This document shows, one piece after another, positions 34,226 through 41,479 of a DNA stretch of 64,000 nucleotides. Where the stretch lies: NCBI RefSeq assembly GCF_900100975.1, contig NZ_FNFX01000001.1, positions 702,112 to 766,111 on the forward strand, written 5' to 3'. The number at the start of each line of letters is the position of its first letter. The first letter of the stretch is position 1. The notes under the pieces are model-generated. The model was given only the letters and a program-made list of their open reading frames with translations, made no database searches and was not told the DNA's origin. This DNA is from Methylophilus rhizosphaerae (GTDB lineage Bacteria; Pseudomonadota; Gammaproteobacteria; Burkholderiales; Methylophilaceae). Made by a program: the position numbers and the translations under genes.

Positions 34226-34257
34226 CTGTCTATATGAAATAACAATAAGGATAATTT

Positions 34258-34947
34258 ATGATTAATTTGAATGAAAAGATTGAAGAGTTATTGGAGAGTC
34301 AGGTAAGAGAGAAGCAATTATCTGATATGGATTTAAGGTCTATCTTTCGTGAGTATTATGATGGGTTCAACAAAATACGATTAAATGTAAGTGTATTTAG
34401 TCGTTCTAATAAGCTTGAAAATATTACTTATGTGAAGTTGATTCAAAAACTATTAGCAGAAAATGGTGTTCTGCAAAAAAACGGCGAACCAATCACTCTT
34501 GATCACATAAGGACTGAAATGTATGTCGTGGGTCAGGAAAGAAACAAAAAAGGTTCTAAAAGGTTAGATTCTGTTGATTCCCTACCAGTAGACAGCCAGC
34601 CTACGGGTAATTTAAACCGTCAGGGTAAGGGGGAAGTATCAAAGCCGGTTAAAAAATCGGTTGTAGCTCCTAAAACGATAGAGGCTGTTGAGATTCCATT
34701 AAATGAATATGCCTCTGAAATGGAATTGCTTACTGAAGAATTGAATAATAAAGACCGTGTTGCATTGGTCTGGTCAGGAAGAGATGAATACACTCTTACT
34801 GAATGTTCAAGGCTTGCTAAACTCAATAGCACTAAGATTGAATTACTTGCTGCGAACAACCACTTGTTGCCTAAGTATAATTTGGATGTGAAGAACTACT
34901 TCTTTGTGTGGATTAGAAAAGCTAGAGAGATGGGTAAGATAAAGTGA
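34258..34947 (+). CDS. Hypothetical plasmid-type regulatory protein
   Basis: 229 residues, soluble. A helical N-terminal domain (about 1-105) with helix-turn-helix-like stretches (TYVKLIQKLLAENGVL) is joined by a basic, Ser/Pro-rich linker to a C-terminal domain (about 140-229). Divergent from the relaxase operon across the oriT region, the usual place for transfer regulators, but no family is recognised. RBS AAGGATAA. Confidence 0.62.
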   Translation: MINLNEKIEELLESQVREKQLSDMDLRSIFREYYDGFNKIRLNVSVFSRSNKLENITYVKLIQKLLAENGVLQKNGEPITLDHIRTEMYVVGQERNKKGSKRLDSVDSLPVDSQPTGNLNRQGKGEVSKPVKKSVVAPKTIEAVEIPLNEYASEMELLTEELNNKDRVALVWSGRDEYTLTECSRLAKLNSTKIELLAANNHLLPKYNLDVKNYFFVWIRKAREMGKIK

Positions 34948-34963
34948 GGTGTCCAGGTATTGA

Positions 34964-34993
34964 GAAAGCCACTTGTTTAAGGTGGCTTTTTGT
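34964..34993 (+). terminator. Terminator of gene 34258
   Basis: AAGCCAC/GTGGCTT stem followed by TTTTTG; also suits the convergent gene at 34994. Confidence 0.8.
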
Positions 34994-35293
34994 TTAGTGT
35001 GGTTGAGATTTAATGTAATCGGATAGTTTTTCATAGCACTTGTTTATATCTGTATCTTCATAAAGAACCCCGCCTAGTTTTGTGTAAGGCTTACCGTTGA
35101 CTTCGTAGCCAATACTACAAAATGGCATTTTATTGAGAGTTATTAACAATATGAAAAACTTATCATAATCAACATAGCTTAACTCCAACCCCTCATAGGC
35201 ATATTCATTGATTAACTTATGAATTTTGCCTAGTTCGGTAGTGGCTTTAAAGCCTAATATTTTACGGGCACTCATATCATGAAATCTTGGCAT
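34994..35293 (-). CDS. Hypothetical protein downstream of the ParA-like gene
   Basis: 99 residues, mixed alpha/beta, no recognised family. It overlaps the end of the ParA-like gene by 17 bases if started at 35293; an ATG at 35275 just past that gene's stop is an alternative. Third gene of the 36211-34994 operon, comparable in position to the third gene of StbABC-type stability operons. Confidence 0.6.
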   Translation of the reverse strand: MPRFHDMSARKILGFKATTELGKIHKLINEYAYEGLELSYVDYDKFFILLITLNKMPFCSIGYEVNGKPYTKLGGVLYEDTDINKCYEKLSDYIKSQPH

Positions 35294-36035
35294 GTAATTG
35301 TTTAATGTCGTTCTTGATAGAGCCTAATATCACTTGTGTAGTAATGTCTTGTTTAGAATTAATTACTGTATTGATATCTGCTGATTTAAGTTGAATCTCA
35401 AGAATTCCCTTGCTGTCATAAACCGTTTTAATATCATGCTCAACGATTACAAGATTACCCTTATTTGTAATGGACTTCATAGCTTGCTCATATAAAGAGT
35501 TCACTTCAAAAAGGTTATTTCTGAATTTCATATACCCCACATTTTTTATAAGCAACATTCTTACCGTATCTTCAAAATCAATGCTTGATACTGTGTTGTA
35601 AATGTTATTAACTGAAATAATGGATTTATCAGATACAACTGGAATAACGACATTCAATTCACAATTGAATTGTTCATAAGCCTTATAGAATGTTTCTATA
35701 TCACTGAAAAGGTTTTGTGTGATTTCTACGGCTCTGGCTGGCAAGTCAATTAAAATTGCATCAGCATCAATGCCTATGCTGTTTAAGATAATTTGATTAT
35801 CTGTTTCAATATCAAATGGCACACAACCTGTGATAGGGTTATCTGTTCCATCACCATATTTTTTGAAAGTGGTTTGGTGTTGAATATCCCCATCAAACTT
35901 AGCTATTGTTTTTCCTGCATTCCTATAACCACTAATGATTAAATCAGCAATAGTTGATTTTGTTGCTGATCCCTCATCAGTTAAAATTAAGAATACTTTT
36001 TTTCTTTGTGGTATTACGATTTTAGAATTACTCAT
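35277..36035 (-). CDS. ParA/StbB-like ATPase with divergent Walker A
   Basis: 252 residues in the SIMIBI/MinD-ParA fold: start KKVFLILTDEGSATKSTIAD where the canonical motif would be KGGVGKST, then DADAILIDLPARAV (Walker B region) and a central NVVIPVVSDKSIISVNNI. StbB and TraL/MobB-type ATPases on plasmids show similar changes. Preceded in the same operon by a ribbon-helix-helix protein (ATGA overlap), the arrangement expected for a segregation or stability module. The missing canonical glycines suggest altered nucleotide binding. Confidence 0.72.
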   Translation of the reverse strand: MSNSKIVIPQRKKVFLILTDEGSATKSTIADLIISGYRNAGKTIAKFDGDIQHQTTFKKYGDGTDNPITGCVPFDIETDNQIILNSIGIDADAILIDLPARAVEITQNLFSDIETFYKAYEQFNCELNVVIPVVSDKSIISVNNIYNTVSSIDFEDTVRMLLIKNVGYMKFRNNLFEVNSLYEQAMKSITNKGNLVIVEHDIKTVYDSKGILEIQLKSADINTVINSKQDITTQVILGSIKNDIKQLHAKIS

Positions 36036-36211
36036 TTAGTTTCTCCTGTTTTTGTAGTTAATTCGTCTTTCTCTAATTGGTTAATAATTGCTTTTCTTAC
36101 ATAGCTTGCTTTAGATACATTTTTAGATTTAGATTGAAGACCTAATCTATCTAAGATATCTTTCTGTAGCACAAATGAAAAAGCTTTATTAAATGTTATT
36201 GCTTTAGACAT
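36032..36211 (-). CDS. Ribbon-helix-helix-like small protein
   Basis: 59 residues: MSKAITFNKAFSFVLQKDIL then DRLGLQSKSKNVSKASYVRK and AIINQLEK. The pattern of one basic beta strand followed by two helices fits a ribbon-helix-helix DNA-binding protein. Its stop overlaps the ParA-like start (ATGA). It has an element-type promoter. Candidate centromere-binding protein and autorepressor of this operon; also a candidate for the element-wide regulator. Confidence 0.68.
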   Translation of the reverse strand: MSKAITFNKAFSFVLQKDILDRLGLQSKSKNVSKASYVRKAIINQLEKDELTTKTGETK

Positions 36212-36243
36212 TCAATTCATATCCTTTCAATAGTTATGTAATC

Positions 36244-36271
36244 AATATATGAAATGAAAACTAAATGTAAA
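36244..36271 (-). promoter_or_regulatory. Element-type promoter (RHH-ParA operon)
   Basis: -35 TTTACA (36266-36271), 16-base spacer, -10 TATATT (36244-36249). Confidence 0.65.
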
Positions 36272-36321
36272 TAGCGATTTGTTATTTATTTGAAAAATTT
36301 TTTCATAATGGGCTTGGCCCA

Positions 36322-36347
36322 TAAAAAAACCCCCTAATGGGGGTTAT
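36322..36347 (-). terminator. Terminator of gene 36368-36778
   Basis: AACCCCC/GGGGGTT stem with a T-run on the minus strand; a second hairpin ATGGGC-TTG-GCCCAT lies just beyond at 36308-36322. Confidence 0.75.
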
Positions 36348-36367
36348 CTATCTTTCACTATATAAAT

Positions 36368-36778
36368 TTAATTAAGTATAAATTTAGCAGTGAATTCTTT
36401 ACTCTTTCTATAAGCATGTCCTGCTGCTGACCTTTTAAGATTGATAGGGTCATATATAACGACTTTAACTTTAAACTGGCTATACTCGTTCAACTCTTCA
36501 TCTGTGATTAGACTGTATGAATGATATTCTATAGTGTCAAAATCAATGTTATTCAATGCCATTAAATCAACCATTTTAATTCTGTTCTCAATCTGGTGTT
36601 TATATGAATTGATAGTTTCAATTTCTAATTCATGCACAAGCTTGTTTCTCAATGACAATATTTTTTGTTCTCTGAAGTTTCTTAAAGCAATTTCTTTACG
36701 ACCTGCGAAAGAAGTCATGTCATAGTTAGGTGTTTGTGTTAAATACATTTCTACTTGTTGTTCATTAAGTTGTTCCAT
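36368..36778 (-). CDS. Hypothetical protein (136 residues)
   Basis: Soluble, mostly helical first half, then a beta-rich second half (QFKVKVVIYDPINL) and a basic end (AYRKSKEFTAKFI). RBS AAGGATAA. No family recognised. It follows the 51-residue membrane protein gene on the same strand and may share its promoter. Confidence 0.62.
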   Translation of the reverse strand: MEQLNEQQVEMYLTQTPNYDMTSFAGRKEIALRNFREQKILSLRNKLVHELEIETINSYKHQIENRIKMVDLMALNNIDFDTIEYHSYSLITDEELNEYSQFKVKVVIYDPINLKRSAAGHAYRKSKEFTAKFILN

Positions 36779-36818
36779 ATTAAATTATCCTTATAGTTAG
36801 TTAGTTTTGTAGTGCTGT

Positions 36819-36974
36819 TTAGTTTGAGATTTTTTCAGCAATAAAATCGTATGACATAGATAAAGCTAAAAATAAGAAACCGAAAGCTAAACCAATCATT
36901 TCTTTTACTTCATCCAAAAATATTACCAAACCTAATAAACCTGCAATAATTAAAACAATCATTAAAGTAATCAT
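36819..36974 (-). CDS. Two-helix membrane miniprotein (51 residues)
   Basis: MITLMIVLIIAGLLGLVIFL then DEVKEMIGLAFGFLFLALSM and SYDFIAEKISN: two membrane helices with a short acidic loop. The ATG is preceded by AAGGAGAAATTAT and an element-type promoter, which supports a real gene. Function unknown. Confidence 0.65.
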   Translation of the reverse strand: MITLMIVLIIAGLLGLVIFLDEVKEMIGLAFGFLFLALSMSYDFIAEKISN

Positions 36975-37008
36975 ATAATTTCTCCTTATTTATAATACTT
37001 ATATAACT

Positions 37009-37036
37009 AATATATAAAATTGCTATCAATAGTCAA
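37009..37036 (-). promoter_or_regulatory. Element-type promoter (gene 36819-36974)
   Basis: -35 TTGACT (37031-37036), 16-base spacer, -10 TATATT (37009-37014). Confidence 0.65.
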
Positions 37037-37060
37037 TAGCAAATATGAAATAATTATGTA

Positions 37061-37112
37061 TTTATGACGAATGGTAAACTTTCGGATAAAAGGTAATTGA
37101 TGGCCTACGGCC
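37061..37112 (+). repeat. Dispersed non-coding repeat, copy 1
   Basis: Begins TTTATGACGAATGGTAAACT, continues GATAAAAGGTAATTGAT and ends with the small hairpin GGCC-TAC-GGCC (37102-37112). Confidence 0.75.
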
Positions 37113-37124
37113 TGAGATTGATAG

Positions 37125-37162
37125 TTTATGGCGTATGGTATAATTTTAGTTAAATGGTAATA
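37125..37162 (+). repeat. Dispersed non-coding repeat, copy 2 (degenerate)
   Basis: TTTATGGCGTATGGTATAAT followed by GTTAAATGGTAATAA, a diverged copy 13 bases after copy 1, just upstream of the gene at 37186. Confidence 0.55.
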
Positions 37163-37185
37163 ACTACTATATACGGGAATCAATA

Positions 37186-37557
37186 ATGAGTAATATTGAA
37201 CTTGAATTTGAAAAAGAAGAAGAGAAAGGACTTGATTCTGAAGTAATTGACTTATTGGCTTATAGTGAGTTTATGAGTAAAGAACAGATTAAGTTCATTG
37301 ATAATGAATTATTGATTAAAGAAACACCTTTGAATGTGTGGATTGAAATAATCAAAGAAGTGATAGAAGATGAAAGCTTTGGTTATTTCAATGCTATTGA
37401 TTATGTCAAAGTTTTATTTGATACTAATTTAAGGCAAGCTATAAGTGATTTTAGAATGAGTGATAGGAATGACATTACTGAGAAAGATATTGTAAAAGAA
37501 GAGAGTTTGAAGAGTAAGGTTTTGATTAAGAAGATTATGGAATTCTCTACATTATAA
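37186..37557 (+). CDS. Hypothetical acidic protein (123 residues)
   Basis: Helical, strongly acidic, no signal peptide. Downstream of two copies of the dispersed repeat, which may contain its control region. Ends at a bidirectional terminator. No family recognised. Confidence 0.62.
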   Translation: MSNIELEFEKEEEKGLDSEVIDLLAYSEFMSKEQIKFIDNELLIKETPLNVWIEIIKEVIEDESFGYFNAIDYVKVLFDTNLRQAISDFRMSDRNDITEKDIVKEESLKSKVLIKKIMEFSTL

Positions 37558-37558
37558 A

Positions 37559-37585
37559 AAAAGCCACTATTTCTAGTGGCTTATT
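37559..37585. terminator. Bidirectional terminator
   Basis: AAGCCACTA/TAGTGGCTT stem (37561-37569 with 37574-37582) between convergent genes. Confidence 0.82.
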
Positions 37586-37595
37586 ATTGAGTGTT

Positions 37596-37811
37596 TTATT
37601 TATCAAAATATTCATCTCTGCAACCATCTGGAATTGCCTGTTCAATTATGTAATCTAACTGGGCATGAACCTCCCTACCTTGCTCTTGATAGTATAAGCA
37701 TTCTTCAACAATACTAACAAAGCCAAATACATTCACTTCCAAATTTGCTTTTGCTAAAGCTTCATTAACAATAACACCGATTTCATCATAGTTATAAATT
37801 GTATCAATCAT
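37596..37811 (-). CDS. Hypothetical small protein (71 residues)
   Basis: Acidic helical protein, single-gene unit. RBS-like AAGGAAAA and a promoter of the element type (TTGTTT, 16 bases, TATACT) at 37843-37870 precede it. Function unknown. Confidence 0.6.
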   Translation of the reverse strand: MIDTIYNYDEIGVIVNEALAKANLEVNVFGFVSIVEECLYYQEQGREVHAQLDYIIEQAIPDGCRDEYFDK

Positions 37812-37842
37812 TTTATTTTTCCTTTTTAGTTGTTATATATAA

Positions 37843-37870
37843 AGTATAGTAAATATTTATGATTAAACAA
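37843..37870 (-). promoter_or_regulatory. Element-type promoter (gene 37596-37811)
   Basis: -35 TTGTTT (37865-37870), 16-base spacer, -10 TATACT (37843-37848). Confidence 0.5.
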
Positions 37871-37884
37871 GATCAATAATAGAC

Positions 37885-37936
37885 TTTATGACGAATGGTA
37901 TACTTTAAGATAAGTGGTAATTGATGGCCTACGGCC
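37885..37936 (+). repeat. Dispersed non-coding repeat, copy 3
   Basis: TTTATGACGAATGGTATACT, GATAAGTGGTAATTGAT and GGCC-TAC-GGCC (37926-37936); almost identical to copy 1. Confidence 0.75.
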
Positions 37937-38003
37937 TGAGATTAATAGACATAAAAAAACCTAATATTTCTATAAGGTTTTATTTATTGTATCTAAATTA
38001 AAG

Positions 38004-38231
38004 TTATAAATGGTTTCTTAAATACTCAAGCTTATCTTCAATATATTTATAATTTTCATTGTAGTAAAGATCAATAAGCTCTTGGGTTGGTTCACCATGA
38101 TTGAAATGGAAAAAATCATCATAGCTTTGTTTTCTATATCCATCTTCATCTGTTAAAGCTTCAACAGCTTTATCAAAAAATTTACCTTTATAGTCAATGT
38201 AATTTTTATTTGATTTATCATATGATTTCAT
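38004..38231 (-). CDS. Hypothetical small protein (75 residues)
   Basis: Aromatic-rich (many Tyr/Phe), charged, soluble; no family recognised. Own element-type promoter. A weak A/T-flanked hairpin (ACCTAATATTTCTATAAGGTTTT) at 37960-37982 may terminate it. Confidence 0.58.
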   Translation of the reverse strand: MKSYDKSNKNYIDYKGKFFDKAVEALTDEDGYRKQSYDDFFHFNHGEPTQELIDLYYNENYKYIEDKLEYLRNHL

Positions 38232-38260
38232 TTTTATTATCCTTTTTTTATTTATATATT

Positions 38261-38289
38261 AACTATAATAAATACCATTCAATAGTCAA
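38261..38289 (-). promoter_or_regulatory. Element-type promoter (gene 38004-38231)
   Basis: -35 TTGACT (38284-38289), 17-base spacer, -10 TATAGT (38261-38266). Confidence 0.58.
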
Positions 38290-38313
38290 TAGCAATTTGA
38301 TAATATATTTGAA

Positions 38314-38351
38314 TTTATGACGAATGGTATACTTTCAGATAAATGGTAATA
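38314..38351 (+). repeat. Dispersed non-coding repeat, copy 4
   Basis: TTTATGACGAATGGTATACT and GATAAATGGTAATAA, without the GGCC hairpin. Confidence 0.65.
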
Positions 38352-38454
38352 ATCTAATTAAAGGAATAATTAATTGTATGAACGAAGTGTATTGTGCTTT
38401 AGCTCATATTGTGATTTTTAAGATGGTTTTGACTTTGGCTTTATCTAGCATGTT

Positions 38455-39063
38455 TTAGAATTCATAAAACTGGCAGTTGTATTTCTCCCTATCATTAAAG
38501 GTGGTCTTTAAGAATTTGAATTGATTCTGATTTAAGTAAGTTAAATCTAATTGCCATTCAACCTTACTTTTCAATTTAATTTGCGCCTTCACTTTCATGA
38601 TGTATTGATCAGCTTGTTCACAAGTCAAATTATTAACTTTTATGAAGTGCTGTAATGCTCTTTCACCATAGCCTTTTTTGACTGATAAGCCGTAATGGAA
38701 TACCTTGTGGCACATAGGACATATACTTCTCAATCTAACGAGCTTTTGAGTCTTTGTAGTGGTGTTGTATTCCCATTGTTCATGACATTCAAGACTGTGA
38801 TTGAATCCTTGCTGTTTTCCTGTGCTACCGCAAATTTCGCATACCTGAACCCTATTTTCATAACGGCCATGAGCTACATTGCATATTCTTTGCCATTGCT
38901 CAGTATTAAGCCTTGAACGAACATTAAAGCCATGCATGGATAAAGGCACTAACTCTATTGGTAATTTGAGCTCGTCTTCTTCTAGCTTCACATTATGAAT
39001 CTTGTAAATGCCAAACCCGATCACCGATAGGGCTAGAACCACCATTACAACCCCTACAATCAA
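38455..39063 (-). CDS. HNH-type nuclease-like protein with N-terminal membrane segment
   Basis: 202 residues: one membrane segment (VVMVVLALSVIGFGIY), then a zinc-binding HNH-like core with VCEICGS, NHSLECHEQWEY and ICPMCHKVFHYG. Cysteine pairs plus the CH and CH..H motifs match a family of HNH endonucleases. The TTG start at 39063 is favoured: it overlaps the stop of the upstream gene (TTGA) and follows AGGAG at good spacing; ATG at 39045 is an alternative. A membrane-tethered HNH nuclease is unusual. Second gene of the 39635-38455 operon. Confidence 0.72.
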   Translation of the reverse strand: MIVGVVMVVLALSVIGFGIYKIHNVKLEEDELKLPIELVPLSMHGFNVRSRLNTEQWQRICNVAHGRYENRVQVCEICGSTGKQQGFNHSLECHEQWEYNTTTKTQKLVRLRSICPMCHKVFHYGLSVKKGYGERALQHFIKVNNLTCEQADQYIMKVKAQIKLKSKVEWQLDLTYLNQNQFKFLKTTFNDREKYNCQFYEF

Positions 39064-39635
39064 TTTTTACTCCTGGCACACTCTGGACACCACGAATTAA
39101 GGTTATGGACGTTTTGAAGTGGTGCTAGCCAGGTGCTGTGATATTCATTGCCACAATGCCATAGCATGTTTGTGTAATTGTTCACATAGGTTGTTGATAG
39201 ACATACACCACCTTTCTTTTTAGCGATAGCTTTAGCAATAGCCATCCCATCTTTCTTTGGTCTACCTACTTTTGGTTTAGGGCAGCAAGGACATGAGAAT
39301 GAACCATGTTTGATTGAGGTAGCTGTGAAAAAATATGTAGGGTGTGATGGGTTAGGACACTTCAATTCAAGTTTAGATTTTAATGTTTCATAGCTCGTTG
39401 AAATGAGTGTGATATTTTTTTGTTTGAGAATTTCAGAAAGCTTGGCGAGTGTTTCTGCTTTTTTCTTAATTCTTTCTTCTTTAATGAATTCGTTATAGCT
39501 AATGAAAAACCTCTGTCTTGATATATTCAATTCTTTAGCTAATAAACTCCATGTAATTACATCTGATTTCTTTTTGACAGATTCAATAGCAGATTGAAAT
39601 TTCTGCTCTTTATCTGTGATTTTTACATTGCTCAT
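39060..39635 (-). CDS. Zinc-ribbon/HTH protein
   Basis: 191 residues. The N-terminal half has a helix-turn-helix-like stretch (WSLLAKELNISRQRFFISYN), followed by two zinc-ribbon-like units of the homing-endonuclease type: CPNPSHPTYFFTATSIKHGS with CPCC, and WHCGNEYHSTWLAPLQNV with WCPEC, with an AT-hook-like KVGRPKKDG between. Probably DNA-binding. It shares an operon with the HNH-like protein, so the two may act together on DNA. Function unproven. Confidence 0.72.
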   Translation of the reverse strand: MSNVKITDKEQKFQSAIESVKKKSDVITWSLLAKELNISRQRFFISYNEFIKEERIKKKAETLAKLSEILKQKNITLISTSYETLKSKLELKCPNPSHPTYFFTATSIKHGSFSCPCCPKPKVGRPKKDGMAIAKAIAKKKGGVCLSTTYVNNYTNMLWHCGNEYHSTWLAPLQNVHNLNSWCPECARSKN

Positions 39636-39663
39636 TATTCATTCCTTTTTTAACAATAAAATT

Positions 39664-39691
39664 AATATATGAAATAAATTCACTTTGTAAA
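39664..39691 (-). promoter_or_regulatory. Element-type promoter (39635-38455 operon)
   Basis: -35 TTTACA (39686-39691), 16-base spacer, -10 TATATT (39664-39669). Confidence 0.65.
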
Positions 39692-39702
39692 TAGCAAAAA
39701 TG

Positions 39703-39728
39703 AAAAATCCCCAATAAAGGGGATTGTT
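39703..39728 (-). terminator. Terminator of the 40435-39770 unit
   Basis: AATCCCC/GGGGATT stem with a T-run on the minus strand. Confidence 0.78.
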
Positions 39729-39769
39729 TAGGTATTTGGTAATAATTTTATTTAGGGCTTGGCCGCTAT

Positions 39770-39991
39770 TTAATATGTATGTATTAAATACTTACCATCT
39801 GTCTCTACTTTAGGTGGCATTTGTTTAGCACAAATTTCATTTACCTTTGGATTATTGCTAGGTATTTGGCATTGATAATAAACTGTAGCACTTACATTAA
39901 TGTTTGTTGAAACTGATTCTTTAGAGAATGCAGTGATAGACATTAAGCTTGATAAAATTAATACTGAGATTTTAAGTGTGATAGTGTTCAT
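39770..39991 (-). CDS. Small exported protein (73 residues)
   Basis: Signal peptide (ITLKISVLILSSLMSITAFS), mature part about 50 residues with two cysteines (YYQCQIPSN, NEICAKQMPPK) that could form a disulfide. Located 12 bases after the 143-residue gene, same operon. No family recognised; perhaps a periplasmic part of the transfer apparatus or an entry-exclusion factor. Confidence 0.62.
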   Translation of the reverse strand: MNTITLKISVLILSSLMSITAFSKESVSTNINVSATVYYQCQIPSNNPKVNEICAKQMPPKVETDGKYLIHTY

Positions 39992-40003
39992 ATGATGATT
40001 TCC

Positions 40004-40435
40004 TTATTGTTGGTTGATATAAACTAGATTTTGAATTAAAGACTCAACTTCATTATCTTGCGTGTTTGATTTTAATGTTTGAGATAAAACTTCATAAACA
40101 ATCATATCTTCAATGATTTTGATTGATTCAATTGGATAGTCTTTATAAATTGACTCGCCCAATGTTAAATATCCAAAAGCCTTAACTTTGATAGCGTTAA
40201 TGTAATTGAATTCAGTATTTTGAATAGTATGCTTTAATAAGTCTTTTGAGATAGAGAATAAAATTGCTGATGCTACTGCCTTAATGAATTGCTCTTGTTC
40301 TTCTTTAACACTGTCATCGTGTCTGTATTTTCCGAACAAAGCTCTTACTTTGTTAGTTCTTGAATCGGCTACTGCAACAAATTCTTTATCTAAAGAAAGT
40401 GGACCTGCTTCATGTGTTGTAATATATGTTGTCAT
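40004..40435 (-). CDS. Hypothetical protein (143 residues)
   Basis: Soluble, mixed alpha/beta; opens TTYITTHEAGPLSLDKEFVA. RBS AAGGATAA and an element-type promoter support the start. No family recognised. First gene of a two-gene unit with the small exported protein. Confidence 0.62.
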   Translation of the reverse strand: MTTYITTHEAGPLSLDKEFVAVADSRTNKVRALFGKYRHDDSVKEEQEQFIKAVASAILFSISKDLLKHTIQNTEFNYINAIKVKAFGYLTLGESIYKDYPIESIKIIEDMIVYEVLSQTLKSNTQDNEVESLIQNLVYINQQ

Positions 40436-40468
40436 TTGAATTATCCTTATTAGTTAGTTATATATTAA

Positions 40469-40496
40469 ATATAGTAAATTACTCTCAATAGTCAAT
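40469..40496 (-). promoter_or_regulatory. Element-type promoter (gene 40004-40435)
   Basis: -35 TTGACT (40491-40496), 16-base spacer, -10 TATATT (40469-40474). Confidence 0.62.
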
Positions 40497-40510
40497 AGCA
40501 AATATTGATT

Positions 40511-40545
40511 ATTTGATAAACGGTAAACTATTGGATAAGTGGATC
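40511..40545 (+). repeat. Dispersed non-coding repeat, copy 5 (degenerate)
   Basis: TTTGATAAACGGTAAACTAT and GGATAAGTGG resemble the first half of copies 1, 3 and 4. Confidence 0.4.
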
Positions 40546-40879
40546 AATATCTGAAGATATTATGAAAAGGAGTAGGCATTAAAGATTTCCAAATAGCTTT
40601 AGCTATATGATTTTCTTTAACCTCTTCTTCTTTAAAACCTATTTGGTTTTGTTGAGTGATTTCTAAAGTGGGTTTTCTTAACCTAGCTTGTATTTCAGCC
40701 CTATACTCAAGGTCTGATAATTCTTCATGAGCTTTATCTTTCAACTGTTCAATGAAAGGTGTTGTGTTTAACTCACTGAAATAACCAGCTTTGCTTAACT
40801 CGTTGAACTTCAATCTATTATTTTGGTATAGATAGAAAGCTTCATATTCAACGGCTTTGTGTTGTGCTGTATGGCTCAT
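40544..40879 (-). CDS. Hypothetical protein (111 residues)
   Basis: Charged helical protein; its start overlaps the stop of the 62-residue gene by 4 bases. Part of a unit 41399-40544 of three short genes. No family recognised. Confidence 0.62.
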   Translation of the reverse strand: MSHTAQHKAVEYEAFYLYQNNRLKFNELSKAGYFSELNTTPFIEQLKDKAHEELSDLEYRAEIQARLRKPTLEITQQNQIGFKEEEVKENHIAKAIWKSLMPTPFHNIFRY

Positions 40880-41064
40880 ATATTCCCCAATAACTCTTTA
40901 GTGATTTGTTCAACTTCCGAATCAGTAAGCCCTAAAGACAATAAATTGTTGTAGTGCTTGGCTGTTGGAAATGTATGAGCAATGCTTAACTTGTGGATAT
41001 ACAAATCAGTTCTTGTTAAGTCTGCAAGCAAGGTTCTGTTATCAATGTGAGTAGTCATGAACAT
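40876..41064 (-). CDS. Hypothetical small protein (62 residues)
   Basis: Helical, resembles neighbouring 41067-41399 in ending with a segment on the theme LTDSEVEQITKELL (compare LTDTEINQIATEVFNR). The two may share a small domain. An ATG two codons in is an alternative start. Between two overlapping or abutting genes of the same unit. Confidence 0.58.
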   Translation of the reverse strand: MFMTTHIDNRTLLADLTRTDLYIHKLSIAHTFPTAKHYNNLLSLGLTDSEVEQITKELLGNI

Positions 41065-41066
41065 GA

Positions 41067-41399
41067 TTAGATACCAATCTCTTTCATTGTTTCTGTGATT
41101 ACATGAACATGTCTATTGAATACTTCAGTAGCAATTTGATTGATTTCAGTGTCAGTTAATTGTTCATTAAGTGTGCCTGCTGCAACTTCAATTAAGTTTG
41201 TAATGATTAAGTGGTTCATGCTGAAGTTGATATCTTCATTAATGAAGTAGTGAAAGAAAACTGGTAAAACCTTGCCTTGATTCACATAATCTTCAATGCT
41301 TTCAACCTCACCGATATAAACACTGATATTTGCATCAGTTTCTACAAGTGCAAGTAAAACCAAATCTCTTACTAATTCTATTTTATTATTGTTATTCAT
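41067..41399 (-). CDS. Hypothetical protein (110 residues)
   Basis: Helical soluble protein with the segment LTDTEINQIATEVFNR, similar to the end of the next gene. Element-type promoter upstream; first gene of the unit. No family recognised. Confidence 0.62.
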   Translation of the reverse strand: MNNNNKIELVRDLVLLALVETDANISVYIGEVESIEDYVNQGKVLPVFFHYFINEDINFSMNHLIITNLIEVAAGTLNEQLTDTEINQIATEVFNRHVHVITETMKEIGI

Positions 41400-41422
41400 A
41401 ATTATTTCTCCATTTGTATACC

Positions 41423-41450
41423 CTTATACGAAATAAAAACCAAATGTAAA
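41423..41450 (-). promoter_or_regulatory. Element-type promoter (41399-40544 operon)
   Basis: -35 TTTACA (41445-41450), 16-base spacer, -10 TATAAG (41423-41428). Confidence 0.65.
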
Positions 41451-41479
41451 TAGCAAAAGTTAAATAATTTGAATTTAAT

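Noticed and set aside
38378..38458. 26-residue plus-strand frame MNEVYCALAHIVIFKMVLTL and onward
   Set aside because: It has an AGGA-like site and a hydrophobic stretch but is very short, overlaps a convergent stop and has no supporting context; possible but not supported enough to annotate.
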